Shown here: positions 8,301 through 13,610 of the stretch, one piece after another
Position numbering within the stretch: the first letter of the stretch is position 1
Layout: every line of letters begins with the position of its first letter
Assembly: GCA_905212515.1 (NCBI GenBank)
Contig: CAJMEU010000068.1
Location: forward strand, 1 to 14,121
DNA: 14,121 bases
Direction of reading: 5' to 3'
Origin: an uncultured Oscillospiraceae bacterium
GTDB taxonomy: Bacteria > Bacillota > Clostridia > Oscillospirales > Ruminococcaceae
The notes under the pieces: generated by a model
Databases searched by the model: none
What the model saw: only the letters and a program-made list of their open reading frames with translations
What the model was told of the DNA's origin: nothing
Program-made: the position numbers and the translations under genes

Positions 8301-8952
8301 CGACAGCGGCACCTTCACCGTGGCCGGCATCGTGGAGAACTACGTGGAGAATTACGTATACCTCTCGGCCGACACCTACCGCGCGGGCTTCGGCACGGCG
8401 CCGCAGTTCACCACCATCGTGGCCCACGCGGCCGACGACAGCGCCGAGGGGCGCAGCGCCCTCAGTGCAAAACTGCTGGGCCAGGACGGCGTATCCGGTG
8501 TGAGCATGGTGTCCGACCTCAAGGACAGCTTCAGTAATATGATGGAGAAGATCGACACCATTGTGGTGGTGCTCATCGTCTCGGCCGGCCTGCTGGCCTT
8601 CGTGGTGCTGTACACCGTGACCAACATCAACATTGCCGAGCGCGTGAAGGAGATCGCCACCCTCAAGGTGCTGGGCTTCTTCGATAAAGAAGTGTCGGCC
8701 TACGTCTACCGTGAAAACGTGATGCTCAGCATCATGGGCACGGCGGTGGGGCTGGTGATGGGCATTTTCCTGCACATGTTCGTCATCTACTCGGTGGAGG
8801 TGGACGCGGTGATGTTCGGCCGCACCATCAAGCCGCTGAGCTATCTTGTCAGCGCCGTGCTGACCATGGTGTTCAGCACCCTGGTCAATCTGGTGATGAA
8901 CCGCAAGCTGAAAAAAATCAGCATGGTGGAAAGCATGAAGGCGCCGGAGTAA
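5302..8952 (+). CDS. FtsX/MacB-type ABC permease with giant coiled-coil insert
   Basis: Membrane permease of 1216 residues, about twice a typical single-unit FtsX permease. Order: membrane segment 18-40; MacB-like periplasmic-core domain to about 255; an Ala/Gln/Glu/Lys-rich heptad region of about 400 residues (257-656); an FtsX triple-helix unit (about 689-710, 729-760, 780-803); a further segment at 854-875; a second extracellular domain; and a second FtsX unit (about 1084-1110, 1139-1163, 1178-1200). Both units keep the KALGF/KVLGF coupling motif (GTLKALGFSK and ATLKVLGFFD). The coiled coil faces outside and probably folds back as hairpins. GTG 5302 directly follows the ATPase stop, with AAGGA 11 nt upstream. 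Substrate is unknown; export of a peptide, lipid or drug, or work on the cell wall, are all possible. Confidence 0.93.
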   Translation: MKRTYRKSILRTVRQTMSRFLAIFAIVALGVGFLAGLLATTPDMRYTADAYFDSTHLFDLRVAGTLGLTDEDMDAIRAVEGVAEVMPAYAADAMMVTPSGDTLVARIHSLPMDQIEEKEPEGYLNRLVVVQGRLPVKDNECVVEKGLYGGSSFEVGDTLTLSEDNKDLDDTFTRHDFKVVGVVESGYYFSIERESATVGNGTVGLVLYTGEQNFALDVYTDAYISVAGAGDFSSLEDDYLDYVEETAHRIEDISGQRCELRLAQVRADAEAELADARKKYEDARAEADEKLADAKAQLDDGQAQVDDAESQLESAKKQIDSGENELEKNKEQLPDTLTDSQNQLATAKAQLILAKAQYEAGLKEVETQEQALAEAKTQLAAAKQLVSMLGPILDQAEAAIPLLEAQIPALQAAAQQAQAAADTAGEAAREARANSNITALEAAYNEAQAAIDAARGELSEEDWQAADPAAAAPLLAAREAARVPYLAEKARLDALDAAAATAQAAAAEAVSQANGVQATLDSARAQLQSYQAQLAEAQRQIAENEPLIATGEQQLAAAKQQLAAAQTQITQGEAQIAMGETQLSLAPDIAKLKLDLAEEKLKSSKEQYEEGTKELEGAKKELESGQREYESQKADVEQQLADAKRQIEDGEEALAELTSAKWYVLDRQTNVSFASFYANVQKVEAIARVFPWFFFLVAALVALTTMTRMVEEERLQIGTLKALGFSKGAIMAKYVLYAMTASVAGSAFGLALGFNLLPSIIWNAYSMMYNFPPLVCQFNVPYAALASGTAIACTLAATLNACWSTLHEVPATLMLPKAPQAGKRILLERITPVWRRLKFTHKVTARNLFRYKKRFFMTLVGIAGCTALLVTGFGLHDSISDIVYKQFGEIFTYDLSVTLKNEGDEAKKGLHDLLEDQNYVQDYMLVHQEKSTNDFDGDSFNTYLFVPENSAQLDQFVHLRQRRGGKAVPFSETGVVITEKMSERAHLDIGDSVTLKNTDGDSGTFTVAGIVENYVENYVYLSADTYRAGFGTAPQFTTIVAHAADDSAEGRSALSAKLLGQDGVSGVSMVSDLKDSFSNMMEKIDTIVVVLIVSAGLLAFVVLYTVTNINIAERVKEIATLKVLGFFDKEVSAYVYRENVMLSIMGTAVGLVMGIFLHMFVIYSVEVDAVMFGRTIKPLSYLVSAVLTMVFSTLVNLVMNRKLKKISMVESMKAPE

Positions 8953-8963
8953 ACCGGCTGTAA

Positions 8964-9000
8964 AAGGCAGGGCCCTGCGCGGGCCCTGCCTTGTTTTTAA
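8964..9000 (+). terminator. Intrinsic terminator of the ABC operon
   Basis: AAGGCAGGGCCC (8964-8975) and GGGCCCTGCCTT (8981-8992) form a perfect 12-bp stem with a 5-nt loop, followed by GTTTTTAA. It starts 11 nt after the permease stop. Confidence 0.92.
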
Positions 9001-9017
9001 AGATATTGTTGAATCTG

Positions 9018-9046
9018 TTTACTTTTTTCGTCATGGATGCTAGGAT
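9018..9046 (+). promoter_or_regulatory. Candidate promoter of the exported-protein array
   Basis: TTTACT (9018-9023), a 17-nt spacer and TAGGAT (9041-9046), with TGC directly before the -10 (extended -10). It lies about 70 nt before the first gene of the array in an AT-rich stretch. A TATAAT at 9071-9076 is an alternative -10, but its -35 position (AAAACA) is poor. Confidence 0.4.
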
Positions 9047-9117
9047 AAAAACAGGGACGGACGCTCCTTTTATAATTTTCAACCATATGCAACTTCAATA
9101 TTTCAATTAAATTCATC

Positions 9118-9554
9118 ATGAAAAAACGTGCTTTTTTACTTTTTCCGGTTATATTTTAGCCTTTTTTATTGCTGTTTCCGCTGTTTTGTGGGGGCAATTC
9201 GCCCCCTGGGGAACGGATGAACCGCCGTTGACCGTAACGGAGCAAAACCTGGGCGGCGGGTTCATGGTTTTCTATTTCGTCAGCCGGGAGCCAGGCCACT
9301 CTTATGCCGTCGTCAGCAGCCAGCCCGGCGTGGTTTCTTCCCACTATATCATGAAACTTCCCCTGGAAAATCTGCAATCCCACAGCACCACGGGGCGGGA
9401 AGTAAGCATCGAGGATCTGCGCTTCGGCGACAAATTGCTGATGTTCGGCATGCCAACGGTTACGTCCATGCCTTATTATCCCGGCGACGGAGAAGAAAGC
9501 GGGATCGAGGATACCTTCTGCGACGTGCAGTGTGTAGCGCTGGACGACAGCTGA
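9118..9554 (+). pseudogene. Array gene 1: exported single-domain protein, frameshifted near its start
   Basis: First member of the array. ATG 9118 begins MKKRAFLLF but meets TAG at 9157-9159. One extra T in the run 9140-9144 would join it to the open frame that continues to 9554. The rebuilt N-terminus (then SGYILAFFIA, AVLWG) aligns without gaps to array gene 2 (LGYILAVCAT, AVLWG). The rebuilt protein has 146 residues: an N-terminal membrane anchor or signal, then the shared domain with KLPLENL, IEDLRFGDKLL and ALDDS. No Shine-Dalgarno is visible before ATG 9118, unlike the other array genes. It could be a decaying copy, a sequencing error, or a switch through T-run slippage. The body from TTG 9186 is intact, but that internal start lacks a ribosome site. 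Confidence 0.7.
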
Positions 9555-9579
9555 CAGAAATGCACAGCGGGTGAAAGCG

Positions 9580-10026
9580 ATGAAAAAGCAACGGGTTTTG
9601 ACTCTTTTGGGATATATTTTAGCTGTTTGTGCGACGGTTTTCGCCGTTTTGTGGGGACGGTTTGGCCCCAGGGCGATTTCCAAACCGCCTTACCCTGTAC
9701 AGGTAACGGAGGAAGGGCTGGTCGGTGAAATTTTCGTCTGTTATTTCGTCGGCTTCGACCCGGACGGCGCCTATGCAAAGGTCGCTTGGGAGCCGGGGCG
9801 CGAGCCCCCTGAACGCGTGATCCGGCTCCCTTTGGACAAGCTGCAATCTCCCAGCCTTTTATGGCGGGGCCCGGATGTAACTGTTGAAGATCTGCATCCC
9901 GGCGACAAGCTGTTCGTATACGGCAGCAAAATGGTCACTTCCACGTCCCGGGTAACCGATGCGGGGGAAAAGGTGACCGAGGAAACCTTTACGGACATCG
10001 TGCGCATTGCCTTAGACGACAGCTGA
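9580..10026 (+). CDS. Array gene 2: membrane-anchored single-domain protein
   Basis: Uncharacterised protein of 148 residues. It starts MKKQRVLTLLGYILAV, one hydrophobic segment (about 6-25) without a clear cleavage or lipobox site, so probably a membrane anchor. The outer part carries the array domain: a CYFVGFDP strand, AYAKVAWEPG, RLPLDKL, VEDLHPGDKLFVYG, then FTDIVRIALDDS. It begins 25 nt after gene 1, and both end in the same bases (GACGACAGCTGACA), evidence of tandem duplication. Start ATG 9580 is chosen by alignment with the other MKK starts; GTG 9571 is in frame, but neither has more than the weak GGGTGA as ribosome site. It probably shares gene 1's transcript. I do not recognise the family. 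Confidence 0.75.
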   Translation: MKKQRVLTLLGYILAVCATVFAVLWGRFGPRAISKPPYPVQVTEEGLVGEIFVCYFVGFDPDGAYAKVAWEPGREPPERVIRLPLDKLQSPSLLWRGPDVTVEDLHPGDKLFVYGSKMVTSTSRVTDAGEKVTEETFTDIVRIALDDS

Positions 10027-10035
10027 CAAACGAAC

Positions 10036-10068
10036 CCCCGCCCACGGCCATCGAGCGGGGTTTTGTTT
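10036..10068 (+). terminator. Terminator after array gene 2
   Basis: CCCCGC (10036-10041) pairs with GCGGGG (10055-10060) around a 13-nt loop; TTTTGTTT follows. It begins 9 nt after the stop codon. Confidence 0.75.
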
Positions 10069-10127
10069 GCCAAACCTGGACAAACTTTTTACACTGGTGA
10101 CAAATCATTGCAAAGACGGCTTTCCTC

Positions 10128-10156
10128 TTGCTTTCCGCCCGGCGTTTCTTTATAGT
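10128..10156 (+). promoter_or_regulatory. Promoter of array gene 3
   Basis: TTGCTT (10128-10133), a 17-nt spacer, and TATAGT (10151-10156). The same elements occur 626 nt further on before gene 4; the copies differ here by one spacer base. Confidence 0.65.
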
Positions 10157-10179
10157 GAAATCGAGAAGCAGTTTTCTTT

Positions 10180-10198
10180 TTCCTCCCCAAAGGAGGGA
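10180..10198 (+). promoter_or_regulatory. Hairpin sequestering the gene 3 ribosome site
   Basis: TTCCTCC (10180-10186) can pair with GGAGGGA (10192-10198) around the loop CCAAA, with one G-U pair. The GGAGG buried in the stem is the Shine-Dalgarno of the gene starting at 10204. Preserved in the second cassette. Translational control is inferred. Confidence 0.5.
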
Positions 10199-10203
10199 CC
10201 ACG

Positions 10204-10674
10204 ATGAAAAAGAACCGATTTTTGCTCGCCGCTCTCTCCCTGGTGCTGGCCTGTGCGCTGTGCCTGGCCGGTTATCAGGCGGGGCTGCGGGCAGCCGGGT
10301 TTCCCGCCGGCTCTGACGCCGGGCCCGCTTCACAGCCGATGCCCAATACCATCAGCCTGCCCGCGTCGGGCGAGGGCGTAAATCCCAACGCGCCGGCTGT
10401 GTGCATCACCTATTATCAATACTTCTCCTTTTATGTCCATTCTTATTCGCCGGGCGATTCCCATGTCGCTGTGAGTGCCGGTTTCCATGGTACCGGCGTG
10501 TTGGGCCTGCCCTTGGAAAAGCTGGCCCCGGTCAGCTCGTCAGGGAAAAAGGTCGCGCCGGAGGACCTTCGCTACGGCGATGAGCTATCCGTACAGTGCG
10601 AGCCTATCTCCGCCGACGACGATACGGTCACCTTTTCCATCATCTCCATCACAGTGATGGATGCAGAAACCTGA
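10204..10674 (+). CDS. Array gene 3: exported single-domain protein
   Basis: Uncharacterised protein of 156 residues. The signal sequence MKKNRFLLAALSLVLACALC is followed by a Pro/Ser/Gly-rich linker (about 30-60) and one copy of the array domain: FYVHSYSPGDSHVAVS, GLPLEKL, PEDLRYGDELSV, ending ITVMDAET. The usual LDD ending has become VMDAE, and the K in GDKL is E, so this is the most diverged copy. Cysteines at 17 and 20 sit in the signal, but LVLAC is a poor lipobox, so lipidation is uncertain. AAAGGAGG lies 7 nt before the ATG and inside a hairpin. It has its own promoter and terminator and is therefore a separate unit. Function unknown. Confidence 0.85.
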   Translation: MKKNRFLLAALSLVLACALCLAGYQAGLRAAGFPAGSDAGPASQPMPNTISLPASGEGVNPNAPAVCITYYQYFSFYVHSYSPGDSHVAVSAGFHGTGVLGLPLEKLAPVSSSGKKVAPEDLRYGDELSVQCEPISADDDTVTFSIISITVMDAET

Positions 10675-10680
10675 AAGAGC

Positions 10681-10716
10681 CCGCGGCTGCCCGAAACAGG
10701 ACGGCCGCGGCTTTTT
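10681..10716 (+). terminator. Terminator after array gene 3
   Basis: CCGCGGC (10681-10687) pairs with GCCGCGG (10704-10710), the stem continuing imperfectly inward to a GAAACA loop; CTTTTT follows (10711-10716). Its T-tract is also the first base run of the second direct repeat. Confidence 0.85.
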
Positions 10717-10753
10717 ACACTGGTGACAAATCATTGCAAAGACGGCTTTCCTC

Positions 10754-10782
10754 TTGCTTTCCGTCCGGCGTTTCTTTATAGT
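10754..10782 (+). promoter_or_regulatory. Promoter of array genes 4 and 5
   Basis: TTGCTT (10754-10759), 17 nt, TATAGT (10777-10782), the duplicated form of the gene 3 promoter. It should serve both gene 4 and the overlapping gene 5. Confidence 0.65.
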
Positions 10783-10805
10783 GAAATTGAGAAGCAGCCA
10801 CCTTT

Positions 10806-10824
10806 TTCCTCCCCAAAGGAGGGA
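10806..10824 (+). promoter_or_regulatory. Hairpin sequestering the gene 4 ribosome site
   Basis: Same TTCCTCC - CCAAA - GGAGGGA hairpin as before gene 3, unchanged although the four bases next to it differ between the copies. Confidence 0.5.
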
Positions 10825-10829
10825 CCACG

Positions 10830-11312
10830 ATGAAAAAGAATCGATTTTTGCTCGCCGCCCTCTGCCTGGTGCTGGCCTGTGCGCTGTGCCTGTTCAGCTA
10901 CCATTTGGGCCGGCAGGGCGGCGCGCGGCCGGCCCTGCGGCCCCGCGCCGTGGACGGCGTGGACGTGCGCACGGGGCCCAACAGCGTCACGGGCGCGTTT
11001 TACACCCATCAACTGACCTGTTATGTGTTTTCCTGCCGGACGGGCGACGGCTATGTCACCGTCAGTTCCGGCGCCTACGGCGACGCCGCCGCCAAGCTGC
11101 CTCTGGAATATTTCAGCCCCACCACTTTAAGCGGCGTGGAATTTTTCCCGGAAGATCTGCGCTTCGGCGACAAACTTCTTGTAAGCTGTGCGCTGGACGA
11201 CGCGCAGGCGGATGTTCTGTCCCTGCGGCTCCTGCCCGGCGGGATCACGCTGGACGACACCGACCGGGCTTCCTGGCACCCGCCCCTGTGGCCAAAGGAG
11301 GATGCACGATGA
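10830..11312 (+). CDS. Array gene 4: exported single-domain protein
   Basis: Uncharacterised protein of 160 residues with almost the same signal sequence as gene 3 (MKKNRFLLAALCLVLACALC) but a different mature part. One array domain is visible: CYVFSCRTGDGYVTVSSG, KLPLEYF, PEDLRFGDKLLVS, and GITLDD near the end, followed by a short tail rich in W and P. The part corresponding to the strand before LDD is shorter and less regular than in genes 1 and 2. AAAGGAGG precedes the ATG by 7 nt inside a hairpin. Its TGA overlaps the next start codon (ATGA), so translation of the lipoprotein gene is coupled to it. Function unknown. Confidence 0.85.
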   Translation: MKKNRFLLAALCLVLACALCLFSYHLGRQGGARPALRPRAVDGVDVRTGPNSVTGAFYTHQLTCYVFSCRTGDGYVTVSSGAYGDAAAKLPLEYFSPTTLSGVEFFPEDLRFGDKLLVSCALDDAQADVLSLRLLPGGITLDDTDRASWHPPLWPKEDAR

Positions 11313-12397
11313 AGAAACGCAAGGCGCTTTTTGCCTGTTTCCTGCTTTTCCTGCCAGCCTGCTTGCTGGCGGGCTGTGCGGGGCGCGCCGCACCCCAGCC
11401 CGCGCAGGCGGAAGACCTGATGGGGCAGTACCGCGTCTGGCTGGACGAGGGGGCCACCTTCGACCCGCTAATAGACGGCTATACCGCCGGCATCTACTAT
11501 GTGGATTACTGCGACGCCGAAAGCCGCTTCGCCATGGTCACCTCCCAGCCGGACGGCGGGGGCCATCTCTACGAGCTTCCCCTGCGGGACTTCCTGCCCG
11601 AAAGCGCGGCCGGCCGGGCAGTGGCTGCACAAGACCTGCGCCCGGGCGACCGGCTGTTCGCGGTGGTCAGCAACAGCGTGCTGGCCCTGGGCTGCACGGA
11701 CGAGAAGGGAAGGTCTTACTCTCCCTTCTCCGACGTGCGCGGCGTGATGCTGGACGACCGGCCCCTGACGGGTACGGAGGAAGAGTTGCTGGCTTCCCTG
11801 CCGCCGCCGGAGGAACTGCTGCCCGATTACCAGCCCATGACCGCCTACGTCGCCGCTGCACCGGACGGAGGCTTTGCCGCCATCACCGATCACCCGCAGG
11901 CAGACTACCTCCGCGGCCTGCTGCCGCTGGAAAATTTCCGCGCGCAGAGCGTCACCGGCCATTCCGCGGCCGCGCAAGACCTGCGTCCGGGCGACCGCTT
12001 ATTTGTTCTGGCCCGCCCGTATTCCCAGCGCCGGGGCGGGGAAACCGTCTTTCCCTACGTGTACGCCATCGCCCTGGACGACCGCGCCGACCCCCTGAAC
12101 CGCGCAGCCTATGAACTGAACGCCCACAAGCGCCTCGCCTTTTACGTGGTCTCCTATACGCCGGGGGATGCATTCGCCAAGGTCAGCAGGCGCCAGGACG
12201 GCAGCGACCCGCTGTTTTTGCCCATGGAAAACCTGCGGCCCGAAAGCGTCACCCGCGCCCCCGTGGCGCCCGGGGACATCCGGCCCGGCGACAAGCTGCT
12301 GGCCTACGGTCCGGACTTTGCCGTCCTCACCTGGGATGGAAAGGAAGAGCGCATGGAATTGCCGCTGATCGAGGCCGTCGTCCTGGACGATCAATAA
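11309..12397 (+). CDS. Array gene 5: lipoprotein with three copies of the array domain
   Basis: Lipoprotein of 362 residues. Signal MKKRKALFAC then lipobox LLAGC with C23 as the lipid-bearing residue. Three consecutive domain copies follow at about 62-150, 177-258 and 275-361. Their shared marks are ELPLRDF / LLPLENF / FLPMENL, then AQDLRPGDRLF (twice) and GDIRPGDKLLAYG, each ending VMLDD, AIALDD or VVLDD. A Pro/Glu-rich linker (PPPEELLPDYQP) joins copies 1 and 2. AAAGGAGG lies 7 nt before ATG 11309, within the end of gene 4, whose stop it overlaps by 4 nt. A much longer in-frame extension to 10754 exists but would ignore this start and the lipobox. Function unknown; a multi-domain binding protein at the cell surface is a guess. 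Confidence 0.88.
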   Translation: MKKRKALFACFLLFLPACLLAGCAGRAAPQPAQAEDLMGQYRVWLDEGATFDPLIDGYTAGIYYVDYCDAESRFAMVTSQPDGGGHLYELPLRDFLPESAAGRAVAAQDLRPGDRLFAVVSNSVLALGCTDEKGRSYSPFSDVRGVMLDDRPLTGTEEELLASLPPPEELLPDYQPMTAYVAAAPDGGFAAITDHPQADYLRGLLPLENFRAQSVTGHSAAAQDLRPGDRLFVLARPYSQRRGGETVFPYVYAIALDDRADPLNRAAYELNAHKRLAFYVVSYTPGDAFAKVSRRQDGSDPLFLPMENLRPESVTRAPVAPGDIRPGDKLLAYGPDFAVLTWDGKEERMELPLIEAVVLDDQ

Positions 12398-12469
12398 AAG
12401 CCGCCGACCCTCGTACACAAGGCGCGTTGGCATAGGAAAATATCGCTTTCGGCGCCTGGGCGCACGCGG

Positions 12470-12506
12470 AAAACCCCGGCGATCCTGACGGATCGCCGGG
12501 GTTTTT
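12470..12506. terminator. Bidirectional terminator between converging genes
   Basis: Perfect 16-nt arms (12470-12485 and 12490-12505; core CCCCGGCGATCC) around the loop TGAC. On the plus strand it ends the array with five Ts; on the minus strand four Ts follow the stem, ending the SdpI-like gene whose stop is 26 nt away. Confidence 0.9.
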
Positions 12507-12531
12507 GCACACTTGGGGCATGGCTTTTGTT

Positions 12532-13194
12532 TCAGGGCGATGTTCTGCCCAAGCGGTAGCTGTACCAAAGGCACGCCGCAGTGCCGGCCAGCAGGGCCGC
12601 CAGGGCAAACACCATGGCCGTGAAGCCCCGCAGGAACAGCAGGCAGGCCGCCAGCGTGCCCCCGCCCACCACAAGGAACACCCGCCCCGCGAAGCGCTGC
12701 GCCTGCTTCCAGGTATCGTCGTCCCGCATGGTGGCCGCCGTGCGGAACCCGAACATGGAATTTCGCCGCGCCTTGGGCATATAATTGCCGATGAGGATCA
12801 GCCCCGCGCCCAGCACCGCCCCTTCCACGCTGTAGAAGTCCAGGGCAAGGGCCGACAGGTCTTTTACGCCGGCAAAGCTGGTGTAGAGGAAAAAGCCGCA
12901 CAGCGCGTCCTGCAGCGCCAGACCGGCAGCGCCGGCCAACAGCACCACCCGCTGGTTATTGCCTCCCCCGCCTTCCTGGCGGGCGGCCACTTTCATCATA
13001 GCCAGCATGAACAGGGCGAACAGCACAATGAAAACGGGAAAGATCAGCACCTCGTATTTACTGCCCCAGCGCGTCACCTGGCCGGCGGCGTCGTAATGGG
13101 CCGGTATCCGGTCAGGCAGGACCCGCAGCGCCGCCAGGCACGCCGCCATCGGCAGCAGGGCCAGGGTCCAGTACAGAGTCTTCAGCTTCTTCAT
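12532..13194 (-). CDS. SdpI-family immunity membrane protein with DUF1648
   Basis: Membrane protein of 220 residues with about six hydrophobic segments. The N-terminal part (about 10-55) matches DUF1648, with the characteristic RIPAHYDAAGQVTRWGSK loop. The C-terminal part (about 135-210) has the SdpI signature region IGNYMPKARRNSMFGFRT followed by TWKQAQRFAG. In Bacillus subtilis SdpI protects the cell from the SdpC toxin and sequesters the repressor SdpR at the membrane. The ArsR gene upstream is SdpR-like, so the pair is kept. No sdpABC toxin genes lie in the window, so this may be an orphan immunity or a sensor of foreign peptides. AAGGAGGAGCGGG precedes the ATG; this start is needed for the first membrane segment, although it lies inside the ArsR gene. 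Confidence 0.9.
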   Translation of the reverse strand: MKKLKTLYWTLALLPMAACLAALRVLPDRIPAHYDAAGQVTRWGSKYEVLIFPVFIVLFALFMLAMMKVAARQEGGGGNNQRVVLLAGAAGLALQDALCGFFLYTSFAGVKDLSALALDFYSVEGAVLGAGLILIGNYMPKARRNSMFGFRTAATMRDDDTWKQAQRFAGRVFLVVGGGTLAACLLFLRGFTAMVFALAALLAGTAACLWYSYRLGRTSP

Positions 13195-13465
13195 CCCGCT
13201 CCTCCTTTTTCAAGCCTTTCATCCAAAAGATAGCCTCGTCCAGCACCGTGAGGTCCAGCTCCCAATCGATAAAATTGCCCCGCCGGGCCTCGTACACAAG
13301 GCCCGCCTTTTTCAGTTTGGCCAGATGATAGGACAGCGCCGAGGGCGACAGTCCCACCTGATCCGCCAGCTGGCCCGTGGTCAGGCGGCCCGCGTTTTGC
13401 AGCGCCTGTAAGATGCGGCGGCGTGTAGGATCGGCCAAAGCGGCCAGCGTCTCCTGCAAACCCAT
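13112..13465 (-). CDS. ArsR-family repressor, SdpR-like, with C-terminal extension
   Basis: Small winged-helix repressor. Core features: ADPTRRRIL (11-19), helix-turn-helix around LTTGQLADQVGLSPSALSYH (28-47), then the wing region LVYEARRGNFIDW. No ArsR metal-binding ELCVCDL motif, as in the SdpR branch. It should repress the operon it opens. SdpR of B. subtilis has about 90 residues; here 117 are read, because residues from about 91 (DEEAED, then Gly/Pro/Ala-rich) run into the SdpI gene in another frame, an 83-nt overlap. This tail looks like loss of an earlier stop rather than a domain. GGAGGG stands 7 nt before ATG 13465. Confidence 0.9.
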   Translation of the reverse strand: MGLQETLAALADPTRRRILQALQNAGRLTTGQLADQVGLSPSALSYHLAKLKKAGLVYEARRGNFIDWELDLTVLDEAIFWMKGLKKEERDEEAEDSVLDPGPAADGGVPGGAAGPA

Positions 13466-13500
13466 CTTCGTCCCTCCTATTTCAAACTTTCTTTAAATAG

Positions 13501-13529
13501 ATAGTAACACCAGCTCGAAACAAAAGCAA
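13501..13529 (-). promoter_or_regulatory. Promoter of the SdpR-SdpI operon
   Basis: On the minus strand TTGCTT (13524-13529), 17 nt, TACTAT (13501-13506), with TGT before the -10 (extended -10). Between it and the gene, CTATTT (13477-13482) and AAATAG (13495-13500) form a 6-bp inverted repeat that could be the SdpR site. Confidence 0.55.
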
Positions 13530-13532
13530 GCG

Positions 13533-13556
13533 GTATTTCAACATTTTTTGAAATAC
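13533..13556. promoter_or_regulatory. Palindrome upstream of the SdpR promoter
   Basis: GTATTTCAA (13533-13541) and TTGAAATAC (13548-13556), perfect 9-bp arms with a 6-nt spacer. It lies just upstream of the minus-strand -35 and 26 nt upstream of the MarR -35, so a bound protein could affect either promoter. Confidence 0.55.
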
Positions 13557-13581
13557 GGATTTTTTTGTGCACCCTGCCCTA

Positions 13582-13609
13582 TTGACAAGCCAATTTTTTG
13601 TGATAAAAT
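13582..13609 (+). promoter_or_regulatory. Promoter of the MarR gene
   Basis: Perfect -35 TTGACA (13582-13587), 16-nt spacer, -10 TAAAAT (13604-13609) preceded by TGA (extended -10). Strong promoter overlapped downstream by two palindromes. Confidence 0.75.
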
Positions 13610-13610
13610 A

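Larger units (their letters stand above)
10085..10266 (+). repeat. Direct repeat copy 1 (promoter, leader, signal-peptide cassette)
   Basis: 182 nt that recur at 10711-10892 with 9 mismatches and no gap (about 95% identity). The repeat covers the promoter, leader, ribosome site and the first 21 codons of array gene 3. Identity stops sharply after codon 21, inside the signal sequence. Confidence 0.9.
10711..10892 (+). repeat. Direct repeat copy 2 (promoter, leader, signal-peptide cassette)
   Basis: Second copy of the 182-nt cassette, offset 626 nt from the first. Four of the nine differences are clustered just before the ribosome-site hairpin (TTTT versus CCAC); three others lie in the signal-peptide codons. 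Confidence 0.9.

Noticed and set aside
4558..8775. 1405-codon open frame on the minus strand opposite the ABC genes
   Set aside because: It is antisense to two proteins with full motifs, is rich in His, Gln and Gly without any domain, and arises from GC-rich codon bias and the repetitive coiled coil.
9156..9683. 175-codon minus-strand frame across array genes 1 and 2
   Set aside because: The plus-strand frames align with each other as paralogues; the antisense frame shows no motif and no usable start context.
10085..10892. Direct repeats as ends of a mobile element
   Set aside because: No transposase or integrase lies between them, and the repeats are the working 5' parts of two paralogous genes.
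10754..11308. In-frame upstream extension of the three-domain lipoprotein to 547 residues
   Set aside because: It would overlap gene 4 in another frame and bury a good ribosome site, ATG start and lipobox at 11309.
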